Positions 1-6,861 of a stretch of DNA of 11,009 bases are shown piece after piece. The DNA is from Planctomycetaceae bacterium. GTDB lineage: Bacteria; Planctomycetota; Planctomycetia; Planctomycetales; Planctomycetaceae. The notes beneath the pieces were generated by a model, which searched no databases, had not been told where the DNA came from, and worked only from the letters and a program-made list of their open reading frames with translations. A program made the position numbers and the translations under genes. The stretch spans positions 1 to 11,009 of the forward strand of contig JAGQQB010000088.1 in assembly GCA_020426425.1 (NCBI GenBank), read 5' to 3'. Positions within the stretch are counted from its first letter, which is position 1. Each line of letters begins with the position of its first letter.

Positions 1-355
1 GGTGCATCGTCTGTTCGATGGGGAGTGGCAGCGCATCGACCAACGGAGCGGTGCCGAGATTGAGCGTCTCGATGTCGAGAACTGCCGCCGGTGATGGTGT
101 GGATGCATCGAGATGCGCGGTGATTGCCTCTGCGGCTGCCCGCATGAGTGACGACTTTCCGGATCCACTGGCGCCGGTGAATAGGACGATTTGACCCCTG
201 TCAACCGCCGCAGGCGCGGGATTGAGTGGCAGGTCAAAGCCATTGGCGATGACATGTTCCCCATGGTCGAAGTCGATTCCAAAATGGTCCATCACTTGGG
301 AGGAGCGGACAGAGCGGGTCTTGGGGTGGAAGCTGTAGGAGACGTGCAGTTGCAT
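1..355 (-). CDS. P-loop ATPase, ABC-type (5' part, runs off the window)
   Basis: The N-terminal 118 residues of an ATPase are encoded here; the gene continues past base 1. A textbook Walker A motif GASGSGKSS lies at residues 61-69, preceded by the hydrophobic strand QIVLFT typical of ABC-type nucleotide-binding domains. About 55 residues precede it, with a possible short regulatory or strand-rich segment (FGIDFDHGEHVIANGFDLPL). After the P-loop come a helix (LMRAAAEA), a loop and a strand-like VLDIE. The ATG at 355 is the natural start because the same frame has a TAA stop only a few codons upstream; no good Shine-Dalgarno is seen. The arrangement recalls stand-alone ABC ATPases related to the COG2401 group (ATPase linked to an acetyltransferase-like domain), but Walker B and the ABC signature are outside the window, so the family is a guess. 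An ATP-binding role is well supported; substrate and partners are unknown. Confidence 0.72.
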   Translation of the reverse strand, partial: MQLHVSYSFHPKTRSVRSSQVMDHFGIDFDHGEHVIANGFDLPLNPAPAAVDRGQIVLFTGASGSGKSSLMRAAAEAITAHLDASTPSPAAVLDIETLNLGTAPLVDALPLPIEQTMH

Positions 356-460
356 GTGATTGTGGCGGGATTAGTGCGGTCAGTGGATCTGCTGGGCGAG
401 TTCCCCGAGGCGGGTTTCGCATTCACTGAATGTGGAGCACGGTGCGCCATCGCGGAGCGA

Positions 461-478
461 TGTTGCGTTTTGACAACA
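461..478. repeat. Imperfect palindrome in the divergent ATPase/PilZ intergenic region
   Basis: TGTTGCGTTTTGACAACA contains the inverted arms TGTTG and CAACA, eight bases apart. The right half includes a consensus-like TTGACA (470-475) on the plus strand, but no good -10 hexamer follows at 16-18 bases. It lies between the start codons of the ATPase (355, minus) and the PilZ gene (626, plus), so an operator or promoter role is possible. The rest of the 270-base gap holds no supported gene. Five-base arms can occur by chance. Confidence 0.25.
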
Positions 479-625
479 CTGTTGCCTTTCGCCGACAAGC
501 CGTTGCGATCCTACGTGTCTTGCTGATTTTGGTCGCGAGGCGGCGGTCGTACGGCAAGCGAGTTTTGCTGATGACCTAGGGTTGAAGCACTCATCTCCGC
601 TTCGCGTGCCAGTCCTGATCGACCC

Positions 626-1081
626 ATGTTGACTTCATCGCTGCCAGCCAGTCTTGCCATCGATTCCGATTCACGCCACATCAAGCGGGCGGTGCATGAA
701 TTGATGCGGGGGCAGGTGCAGGCAGTGGAAGCGATCTCGGGTCAACTGGTGCCGCGTCGTCGACGTTCGGTGCTCTCGAACCGACGTTCCATGGATCGCT
801 GGCATGTCAAGATTCCGGTGCAACTGTGGGCTGCCGAATGGCATGGGAAACAGTTGTGCATGGCCACGGATGAACCCGTGTTGGGGCTTGTGCGCGATCT
901 GTCGTACCGGGGGCTTGGATTGGCGTACGATGCGCGACTGGATTCCGATCTGATGATCGCCGAGTTTGATCTGTTCGGCGAAGGGCCACTGCAACTGCTC
1001 ACGGAACTCCGCTGGGTTCGCAAGCGTGGCGAGCACGACTATCTCGGTGGCGGGTTATTCCAGGGACTGATTCGCGGTTGA
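626..1081 (+). CDS. PilZ-domain protein, probable cyclic-di-GMP receptor
   Basis: A 151-residue protein that probably binds cyclic-di-GMP in the cytoplasm. Residues 1-45 are a helical, non-conserved N-terminal segment. A PilZ domain follows, with both halves of the ligand signature: the RxxxR element at R54-R58 (RSMDR) after a basic stretch (PRRRRSVLSNRR), and the DxSxxG element at D91-G96 (DLSYRG). The domain then runs through beta-strand-like sequence to GGGLFQGL near the C-terminus, as in many short PilZ proteins. The complete signature argues for real ligand binding. There is no membrane segment and no output domain, so it would act by binding a partner. The ATG at 626 has no evident Shine-Dalgarno. 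The gene stands alone, divergent from the ATPase and convergent with the VWA gene. A diguanylate cyclase gene about 6 kb away could supply its ligand, but nothing shows they are paired. Confidence 0.83.
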   Translation: MLTSSLPASLAIDSDSRHIKRAVHELMRGQVQAVEAISGQLVPRRRRSVLSNRRSMDRWHVKIPVQLWAAEWHGKQLCMATDEPVLGLVRDLSYRGLGLAYDARLDSDLMIAEFDLFGEGPLQLLTELRWVRKRGEHDYLGGGLFQGLIRG

Positions 1082-1177
1082 AGCAGTCGGTGTGCGGCGC
1101 TTTTCGCGATACGACCATCCGGCACGGCAAGGCGCGAACAGCATTCACACAGTTGGATCGCGCAAATCACGCAATGG

Positions 1178-1198
1178 GACAAGGACAGCGTCCTTGTC
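1178..1198. terminator. Perfect 9-bp hairpin between convergent genes, probable bidirectional terminator
   Basis: The arms GACAAGGAC (1178-1186) and GTCCTTGTC (1190-1198) pair perfectly around a three-base loop. The hairpin sits at the convergent junction of the PilZ gene (ends 1081) and the VWA gene. The VWA stop codon (TGA, plus-strand 1197-1199) lies within the edge of the stem. There is no U-tract on either strand, so it would be a hairpin-only terminator or a 3'-end stabiliser, not a classical intrinsic terminator. The stem is directly visible; the role is inferred from position. Confidence 0.55.
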
Positions 1199-3965
1199 AG
1201 GGAAGGCCGTTGATCTTGCGAAGGACCCACTCGCTGGTGGCGATTGTGCAGAAGAGCACCAGGATAAGCCAATGGTTCCAGACTGGAACTTCTTCGCGTA
1301 CTTCCTGTGACTGCTCGGAGTCGACGAACTGTTCTGGGAGGCGCGCGAGTTGATCGGGGAAGAAGAACTTGCCGCCAGTGAGGTTAGCCACTTGTTCGAG
1401 TAGACCGCGATTCGCGCTCACATCTTGCAGCTCCGGGGTGAGCTGCTGGCTCACGACGAGATCAGTCTCCACGACCTGATCGAGTGCGGCGCCTTCGACT
1501 TGAAGTCGGACCATGTAGTCGCCGCCGGTGAGTTGAGTGGTGCGGCCTTCGAAGACGAACGGGCGTCCTTCCTGCGGGGTGAGATCAACGACGACCGGCG
1601 GCTGCTCTGCCTCAGATGTGGAAATGAGCGCTCGCGCTTTCAGGTTGGGATGTTGCCGCAGAAAGGCCTCTTCCCATTGGGCGCGGATGATCACCGGTTC
1701 GCCTTCGGCGACCATGGGCTTTTGCACACCGAAGCGGACGAACTGATTGCCAGCGGACGCCTTGAATTCGACTGCCCAACGGGTGCGTTGTCCCCAGAAG
1801 CGATGGTGGAATTGATCGCCAACGCGGAAACGCCAGCGCCAGGTACTGTCGATGCCGATCCAGACAACCTGTCCGGTGCCCACATAGTGCTGGGCGATGA
1901 GGGCTCGCTTGCGTTCGGCGGCGAGGCCAGTTTCGTTCGGATCGGAACTTGGTTGTGCAGCCCAGACCGTGGCGGCTTTGCGGGCTTCACCGATGAGTGC
2001 CCAAGTGTGTCCGGGGAGTGATTGCCAGACACGGTCGTTCTTGAGTGGATCGGAGTCCATCTGCAACATCGACTGGGCAGCCCCATCGGGAGTGATTTCC
2101 AAATGGAATCCGCGCTGATTCGGCGGGCCAGTCTGCAGCACATCAGTCAGGTTGACTTCGTGCAGATTCTCGACCGGCAGCAGATCATCGATCTCGGACA
2201 GGTCGAACGATCGTGGGAAGGACTTGTGCCCTGCGGTGAGGACGAGTGTACCCCCTTCGTCGCGGACGTACTTGTCGAGCAGTTGCCAGATGGTGCGCGT
2301 CATCTGCAGCGGCCCGACATCCCCCACGATGACGGCGTCGAAGTCTGCGAAGGGAGTGGGACCATTCGGATTTGGATTGGCAGCGAGGCCGGGAATCTTG
2401 CGGTCGAAGAAGGTCTGCGCCAGCACGCCAACATAGGGTTGTTCGAACAAAACCGTCTTCAGCTCGACTCGTTCATCCCGTTCGAGAGCTGCCTGCAAAT
2501 AGCGGAACTCCCAGCGGCCTTCTCCATCGACCAGGAGGATGTGGGCTTTGTCGTCGACGACGGCGACAGAGAATTCACGGTCGTTGTTGTCGTCGCGTGT
2601 TTCGTCGGGAAGCACATCGGTGGAGAGTTTGAAGCGGTGACGGCCTTCGGGGAGGTCAGTGAGTTGGAAGGAAACGTCGGCCACATCGCCGGTGATCGTG
2701 ACTTCTTCGATGAGCGGTTCGAAGTTGCTCTCGTCCTCGCTGGTCAGCTTGACCTGGATGCGTTCGCCACTGAAACCACTGGTCCGGAGGGTTGCCTTAA
2801 CGAGCGGATCGTCATCTTTGAAGACCTTCTCCGGGTAGTCGATATTGACGATGGAGAGATCCTTTGGTTTCCGCTCCGAGCCGATGAGCACGGTGTGGAT
2901 GGGAACGGCGGAGCCAGCCAGACGGGAGGCGAACGTTTGCGGGTTGTCGTGAACGTTGTCGTGTCCATCGGAGAAGACGACGATGCCGACGAGTGGCATC
3001 TCATCGCCACTCAAGGTCGACGCGGAGAGCGGACTTGTGAGGTCGGAGTGCCCCCGCATGAGCGACTGTTGAGGATCGTCAAGCGATTCCTCCAGCTCTC
3101 CTTCCGGTGTATTGGTGACTTCGCCGGCGAATGTACAGAACTGCGTGTCGACATGTTGCCGGAGTTGATCAATGAACGGATTCGGTTCTGCGAGAATTAA
3201 CCGTCGCAGGATCTCTTTGCGGGAGAGAGTCTCCAATTGTTCAAAGACCGCCTGCAGATTCTCCTGCCGTGCCTGGGCAACTTGCTGCCGACGACCGGCA
3301 TCGAGTTGTTCGCTGGGATCGATCCATTCAGGCTGCTGGCCAGCTTCGTATGCGGCAATCCAGCGATCAATGCGGTCGGCATTCGCCTGATTGCCAAGCA
3401 TACCGAGCGCTCTGGCCCAGCGCAGCTTCTCGGCGTCGCTGGCAAAGATGTCGCGAGTCTCCATGCTTTCGGAGAGATCGAGTGCGACGAGTACCCGGCC
3501 TTTGTGCTGTTCGTCGTAGGACCAGGTCCAGACCGGTTCAAGCAGGGTCAGGAACAGGACGAGGATCAGCAATAATCGCAGCGCGAGTAGGGTAAAGCCG
3601 AGTCGTCGCGAAACGAGCCGCTGTTCGTAAGCGAACAACATTCCGATGCAGGTGACCGCGATGATGCTTGCCACCAGGAGCGCGATGAGCCGGCTGTTGC
3701 GTTGCCAGCCGAGAAAGACAAGCCGCCATTCGCCAAACGCCCGCTCTCCGAGGAACGAGAGCGCCCCCATCGTCGCCAGAGCGATGGCGAGGAACACAAT
3801 AGCCAGCAGGAATGGAGGCAGGAAGCGACGCACGGCCAATTGGTCTTTCGGCAGTGGTGAGTGGGAAATCGGTCCGGTGGGATGGTCCCGAGAAGTGTAT
3901 CGCTGGGGAGGACCGAGAGCCAGAAGGTCAGGCGCGGAGTGGGGTGCATGGGGTGCAACGTGCAT
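1197..3965 (-). CDS. Membrane-anchored VWA / glutamine amidotransferase-like protein
   Basis: A large envelope protein; residue numbers count from a TTG at 3989. Three hydrophobic helices lie at about 57-80, 100-121 and 129-153. A von Willebrand A domain has a MIDAS motif DLSES (171-175) and a later strand VVFSDGHDN (337-345), separated by a long charged helical insert (about 185-300). A beta-rich CARDB-like segment covers about 375-475. A class-I glutamine amidotransferase-like domain covers about 480-745 (ILLVDGEGRWEFRYL, VIVGDVGP, GTLVLTAG, VVWIGIDSTWRWR), with no clear catalytic Cys at a nucleophile elbow, so it is probably non-enzymatic. A beta-rich region and a C-terminal helix (about 905-920) follow. 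Relatives usually sit beside MoxR ATPase, DUF58 and BatA-like genes; here the gene is alone. The start is uncertain: the first ATG is at 3965, but the first 50 residues look unstructured. A GTG at 3833 or TTG at 3839, just before the first helix, is equally plausible. Exact function is unknown; metal-dependent protein binding at the membrane is inferred. Confidence 0.85.
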   Translation of the reverse strand: MHVAPHAPHSAPDLLALGPPQRYTSRDHPTGPISHSPLPKDQLAVRRFLPPFLLAIVFLAIALATMGALSFLGERAFGEWRLVFLGWQRNSRLIALLVASIIAVTCIGMLFAYEQRLVSRRLGFTLLALRLLLILVLFLTLLEPVWTWSYDEQHKGRVLVALDLSESMETRDIFASDAEKLRWARALGMLGNQANADRIDRWIAAYEAGQQPEWIDPSEQLDAGRRQQVAQARQENLQAVFEQLETLSRKEILRRLILAEPNPFIDQLRQHVDTQFCTFAGEVTNTPEGELEESLDDPQQSLMRGHSDLTSPLSASTLSGDEMPLVGIVVFSDGHDNVHDNPQTFASRLAGSAVPIHTVLIGSERKPKDLSIVNIDYPEKVFKDDDPLVKATLRTSGFSGERIQVKLTSEDESNFEPLIEEVTITGDVADVSFQLTDLPEGRHRFKLSTDVLPDETRDDNNDREFSVAVVDDKAHILLVDGEGRWEFRYLQAALERDERVELKTVLFEQPYVGVLAQTFFDRKIPGLAANPNPNGPTPFADFDAVIVGDVGPLQMTRTIWQLLDKYVRDEGGTLVLTAGHKSFPRSFDLSEIDDLLPVENLHEVNLTDVLQTGPPNQRGFHLEITPDGAAQSMLQMDSDPLKNDRVWQSLPGHTWALIGEARKAATVWAAQPSSDPNETGLAAERKRALIAQHYVGTGQVVWIGIDSTWRWRFRVGDQFHHRFWGQRTRWAVEFKASAGNQFVRFGVQKPMVAEGEPVIIRAQWEEAFLRQHPNLKARALISTSEAEQPPVVVDLTPQEGRPFVFEGRTTQLTGGDYMVRLQVEGAALDQVVETDLVVSQQLTPELQDVSANRGLLEQVANLTGGKFFFPDQLARLPEQFVDSEQSQEVREEVPVWNHWLILVLFCTIATSEWVLRKINGLP

Positions 3966-4299
3966 GCGCGTGCCGTGTTCGCAGGTCAAAGGTGTGACAG
4001 GTACGGTTGGCCGATCGGCGCCATTTGCGTAACGGCGTTGAATGCCTCAGACTCTGTGGCTGATTCGCGAGTTCGTCCTTCACGTGGTGCTGCTGACGCA
4101 CAAGGTCCGTGAGCGCGTCGATAAATGGGCAGCTTGCCATGATCACCAATGACGATCCTGCGCAACGTGCCATTCGATTCGCCCAATCGTTCCACTTCAC
4201 AAATCCACAAATCGTGCGAACACGACCCGCACGCGTCGAATTCGTTGCACGCTACGGGGACCCCATAGGCGACGGAATATCGCGAAACAGTGATTCACA

Positions 4300-4333
4300 T
4301 GGATTGTGGAGCCAACCAGCAAGAAACAATCCA
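4300..4333. repeat. 8-bp perfect inverted repeat upstream of the sulfatase
   Basis: TGGATTGT (4300-4307) and ACAATCCA (4326-4333) are exact reverse complements separated by 18 bases. In RNA this would form an 8-bp stem; in DNA the centre-to-centre distance of 26 bases is not a tidy number of helical turns. It lies about 180 bases before the sulfatase start. Function is unknown and chance is possible. Confidence 0.3.
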
Positions 4334-4401
4334 CTCATCCAAACTTGAGGAACGACAAGAAATAGAGTTTCTGCTCAATGAAGGCGTCACATTGCTTGTT
4401 G

Positions 4402-4414
4402 TGTGCTCAGCACA
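4402..4414. promoter_or_regulatory. 13-bp palindrome TGTGCTCAGCACA, possible operator
   Basis: The half sites TGTGCT and AGCACA are exact reverse complements around one central base. The site lies about 100 bases upstream of the sulfatase start and just before the A/T-rich ATATAT stretch (4422-4427). Short dense palindromes of this kind are typical dimer binding sites, so it may regulate the sulfatase gene. This is a positional inference only; no regulator gene is nearby. Confidence 0.3.
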
Positions 4415-4500
4415 GGATGTCATATATCACGAGTTCCTGAGAATCGACCTCGACTGACAGCACGCCGCGAGAACTTAGGCGTTCCACATCCCTGCCCGTT

Positions 4501-4505
4501 AGGAG
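4501..4505 (+). promoter_or_regulatory. Shine-Dalgarno of the sulfatase gene
   Basis: AGGAG lies nine bases before the ATG at 4515. It favours that ATG over the in-frame TTG at 4512 immediately before it. Confidence 0.7.
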
Positions 4506-4514
4506 CCCGACTTG

Positions 4515-5936
4515 ATGCGCATTTCACTGTTTTGCTGCGGTCTGTTTGGATTGCTTGGTCTGCTGGCGCGAGACACCGTTTGTCTCGCTGCGGAGCGGCC
4601 GAACGTGGTGATTATGTTTACCGACGATCAAGGCTACGCCGATGTCGGCTGTTTTGGGGCAACGGCATTCAAGACACCCCACTTGGACGAACTCGCCGCG
4701 CGGGGACGACGGTTTACCAGTTTCTATGTGGCGCAGGCTGTGTGCGGCGCATCGCGGGCGGCCTTGCTGACTGGTTGCTACTCGAACCGGATCGGCATGC
4801 TCGGTGCACCGAGCCATCAGAGCACGCACGGTATTCACGACCGGGAGAAGTTGATATCCGAGGTCTGTAAAGAACAAGGGTACGCGACTGCGATGTTCGG
4901 GAAATGGCATCTGGGACATCATCCCCAGTTCCTCCCGGTGCATCATGGTTTCGACGAGTACTTCGGTCTGCCGTATTCGAATGACATGTGGCCTTTCCAT
5001 CCCGATGGCCCGAATCGATTCCCGGAACTGCCCATGATTGAAGGGGACGCAGTGGTGAATCCCAATGTGACGCCGGAGGACCAGATCCATCTCACCGAGT
5101 GGTACACACAGCGGGCGGTGAAGTTCATTGACGAACATCACGACCAACCGTTCTTCCTGTACGTGGCCCACTCCATGCCGCATGTGCCGCTGTTCGTGAC
5201 CGACAAACACAAGGGAGCCTCGGAGCAGGGACTGTATGGAGATGTCATCAGTGAGATTGACTGGTCGATGGGCGAAATCGTTGCCGCGCTCGACCGGCAT
5301 GGGCTATCGGAGAACACGTTGATTTTGTTCACTTCGGACAACGGACCCTGGCTCAGCTACGGCAACCATGCCGGGTCGGCAGGTCCGCTTCGGGAAGGGA
5401 AAGGGACCACTTGGGAAGGAGGCGTCCGCGAACCGTGCATCATGTGTTGGCCCAAGGTCATTCCCGCCGGGACCGAATGTGATGAATTGGCCGCAACGAT
5501 CGACATCCTGCCGACCATTACCGAAGCGGTCGGCGGCACGCTGCCCGAACATCCCATCGATGGGCGCAGCATCCTCACCCTGCTGCGCGGCGATGCCGAC
5601 GCGACGACGCCTCACGAACGCTACTGTTACTATTGGGGCAACGAGCTGCAGGCGATCCGCAGTGGTGACTGGAAACTGCACTTCCCCCATAGCTACCGCA
5701 GTCTGACCGGAGAACCTGGTCAAGATGGCCGCCCAGCCGGATACTCGCAGGCAAATACCGAACTGTCGCTCTATAACCTGCGTGAGGACATCGGCGAAAC
5801 GACCGACGTGAAAGACCAGTATCCCGAGGTCGTTGAGCGACTCCAACAACTCGCCGAGGCTGCGCGGGAGGAATTGGGCGATTCCGCCAGGAAGCAACAA
5901 GGGAGCGGGTTCCGCGCGCCAGCCCGTCTGAATTGA
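4515..5936 (+). CDS. Exported formylglycine-dependent sulfatase
   Basis: A 473-residue type I sulfatase that should hydrolyse a sulfate ester, probably on a sulfated polysaccharide or glycan, outside the cytoplasm. Residues 1-26 form a signal peptide (MRIS, hydrophobic core, then VCLAA before ERPN). The catalytic core follows: metal ligands in TDDQGYAD (D37, D38), and the maturation motif CGASR (C77-R81), matching the C-x-(P/A)-x-R rule, in which Cys becomes formylglycine. The second signature, GYATAMFGKWHLG, supplies K130 and H132; AHSMPHVP supplies H219; TSDNGP supplies D275 and N276; K296 lies in the GKGTTWEGG loop. The C-terminal subdomain (YYWGNELQAIRSGDWKLHF, then LYNLREDIGETTDV) is typical of arylsulfatase A-like enzymes. 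Length is normal and no key residue is missing. No sulfatase-modifying enzyme or glycosidase neighbours it, so the substrate cannot be read from context. The next gene, DUF420, starts 84 bases on and appears to have its own promoter. Confidence 0.93.
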   Translation: MRISLFCCGLFGLLGLLARDTVCLAAERPNVVIMFTDDQGYADVGCFGATAFKTPHLDELAARGRRFTSFYVAQAVCGASRAALLTGCYSNRIGMLGAPSHQSTHGIHDREKLISEVCKEQGYATAMFGKWHLGHHPQFLPVHHGFDEYFGLPYSNDMWPFHPDGPNRFPELPMIEGDAVVNPNVTPEDQIHLTEWYTQRAVKFIDEHHDQPFFLYVAHSMPHVPLFVTDKHKGASEQGLYGDVISEIDWSMGEIVAALDRHGLSENTLILFTSDNGPWLSYGNHAGSAGPLREGKGTTWEGGVREPCIMCWPKVIPAGTECDELAATIDILPTITEAVGGTLPEHPIDGRSILTLLRGDADATTPHERYCYYWGNELQAIRSGDWKLHFPHSYRSLTGEPGQDGRPAGYSQANTELSLYNLREDIGETTDVKDQYPEVVERLQQLAEAAREELGDSARKQQGSGFRAPARLN

Positions 5937-5993
5937 CCAAACTTCCGTGGGGCAACCTCCCGGTTGAGAAAACTTGCCCGGCAGACTCGGCAG

Positions 5994-6014
5994 AGATCGC
6001 GATCTGTCTACAAT
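5994..6014 (+). promoter_or_regulatory. Palindrome plus -10 element directly before the DUF420 gene
   Basis: A perfect 12-bp palindrome AGATCGCGATCT (5994-6005) is followed three bases later by TACAAT (6009-6014), a near-consensus -10 hexamer. The preferred start ATG is at 6021, six bases after the hexamer, which is where transcription would be expected to begin. This suggests a leaderless message. No good -35 is seen at the usual distance, and the palindrome occupies part of that spacer, so it may be an operator or activator site. The sequence elements are visible; the promoter role is inferred. Confidence 0.4.
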
Positions 6015-6020
6015 GCGGCC

Positions 6021-6515
6021 ATGCTTCAGCAAGGCTTTTTAGGCAATGACGCCTCGTTCATGCTCGACTTTGTGGTCGTGGCACTGGTTCTGGTAGTTCC
6101 AGTGCTGCTCTACAGCCTGTTTGTCGTCAAGGTCCAGCACAAATACGGGTTGCACAAGTTCCTGCAGATCGCGCTCGGGGCGATCCTGCTCGTTGCCGTA
6201 CTGGCCTTTGAGGTCGACATGCGGCTGCATGGCGGTTGGGAACAGATCATCAACAAAGATCCCGCTGCACCTCGACTGAGTGAGGCTCAATTGGCTGACG
6301 TGCGACAGGTGCTGTACGTCCATCTGATCTTTGCCATCAGCACACCTTTTCTTTGGGGCACGACACTTGTGCTGGCTCTTAAGCGGTTTGGCAAACCGCC
6401 GATCCCAGGCGCACATAGCCGGCTGCACAAGACACTGGGATGGCTCTCAGTTCTTGATCTCGTCGCCACTTCGGCCACCGGATTGTGGTTCTATTACGTG
6501 GCGTTTGCGAAGTAG
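6021..6515 (+). CDS. DUF420 family four-helix membrane protein
   Basis: A 164-residue integral membrane protein with four hydrophobic helices at about 13-36, 46-65, 96-120 and 138-161. Histidines sit near the membrane edges in the pattern of the DUF420 (YozB/CtaM-like) family: H40 and H45 (QHKYGLH), H70 (RLHGGW), H101 (YVHLIFA), H132 and H136 (HSRLHKTLG). Characterised relatives are linked to maturation of haem-copper oxidases, but no oxidase genes are in view here, so the role in this organism is open. The frame is open back to a TTG at 5964. I chose the ATG at 6021 because the protein then begins close to the first helix and the TACAAT hexamer lies just before it. There is no Shine-Dalgarno. 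It lies 84 bases after the sulfatase, and the cupin gene converges on it 34 bases downstream. Confidence 0.82.
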   Translation: MLQQGFLGNDASFMLDFVVVALVLVVPVLLYSLFVVKVQHKYGLHKFLQIALGAILLVAVLAFEVDMRLHGGWEQIINKDPAAPRLSEAQLADVRQVLYVHLIFAISTPFLWGTTLVLALKRFGKPPIPGAHSRLHKTLGWLSVLDLVATSATGLWFYYVAFAK

Positions 6516-6549
6516 AGAGTGCGCGGCATTGGGGCGAGGGTGATGCGTG

Positions 6550-6861
6550 TTACTTCAGCAGCGTCAGCAGCATGACAACCGGTGACAGGGCGTTGACGCT
6601 GTGGGGTAGCTTGGCAGCCATCTGGATCCAGGTTCCCTGCTTGCCTGCGATGGTCTCCTCGCCAACAGTGAGCATCGCGTCGCCGGTGATGATCTGGATG
6701 ATGGCTGGCAGCGGGGCGACATGTTCGGCGAGACCGTCTTCGGCGGCGAAGGCGAAGAGGATGACCTTGGCCTTGGCGTCATCGACGAGCACTCTGGTCA
6801 GCCGTCCCGACTCGGGCGGCGGAAGTTCTTCGGCGAGTTGCCGGATCTGAAATGGTGACAT
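6550..6861 (-). CDS. Small single-domain cupin protein
   Basis: A 103-residue protein that is essentially one cupin beta-barrel, probably cytoplasmic. Residue numbers count from the ATG at 6861. Cupin motif 1 is represented by GLAEHVAPLPAIIQIITG (residues 43-60, H47) and motif 2 by GKQGTWIQMAAKLPHSVNA (73-91, H87 and N90). Only one histidine of the usual HxH pair is kept and the motif 1 Glu is replaced by Gln, as in many short cupins of this type, so metal binding may be weak or use different ligands. Two adjacent ATGs occur at 6864 and 6861. AGAGG on the minus strand (plus-strand 6868-6872) is three bases from the first and six from the second, which favours 6861. It is convergent with the DUF420 gene. 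A sensing, isomerase or dioxygenase role cannot be told apart from sequence; no neighbour points to a pathway. Confidence 0.8.
   Translation of the reverse strand: MSPFQIRQLAEELPPPESGRLTRVLVDDAKAKVILFAFAAEDGLAEHVAPLPAIIQIITGDAMLTVGEETIAGKQGTWIQMAAKLPHSVNALSPVVMLLTLLK

Larger units (their letters stand above)
3966..4514. other. Divergent intergenic region without a supported gene
   Basis: About 550 bases separate the divergent VWA and sulfatase starts, or about 670 if the VWA protein starts near 3833. Open frames here (for example 4109-4348 plus and 3928-4200 minus) have no Shine-Dalgarno, no recognisable motif and unremarkable composition, so I treat them as chance. The stretch from about 4130 to 4450 is more A/T-rich than the flanks, as expected for a regulatory region. 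Two inverted repeats lie in it (listed separately). No convincing -35/-10 pair was found; TTGTTG (4396-4401) followed by TATATC (4423-4428) is too widely spaced to be persuasive. Confidence 0.5.

Noticed and set aside
464..500. TTGACA at 470-475 as the -35 of a PilZ promoter
   Set aside because: No acceptable -10 hexamer occurs at 16-18 bases, and the gene starts more than 120 bases later.
191..526. A 111-codon plus-strand frame opposite the ATPase start
   Set aside because: The minus strand carries a perfect Walker A motif in a frame with a well-defined start; the plus frame is arginine- and cysteine-rich noise.
1425..2021. A 198-codon plus-strand frame antisense to the VWA gene
   Set aside because: Same reason: a mirror of the real coding strand with no motif or ribosome binding site.
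2022..3200. A 392-codon open frame on the plus strand
   Set aside because: It lies wholly antisense to the VWA gene, has no recognisable domain, and its composition is what the high-GC third positions of the opposite strand produce.
4109..4348. A possible 79-residue gene in the intergenic region before the sulfatase
   Set aside because: No ribosome binding site, no motif and no membrane or signal feature; the length is within chance for this composition.
4524..6032. Two long minus-strand frames (258 and 242 codons) opposite the sulfatase
   Set aside because: The plus strand encodes an unmistakable sulfatase with every catalytic motif; the minus frames show none.
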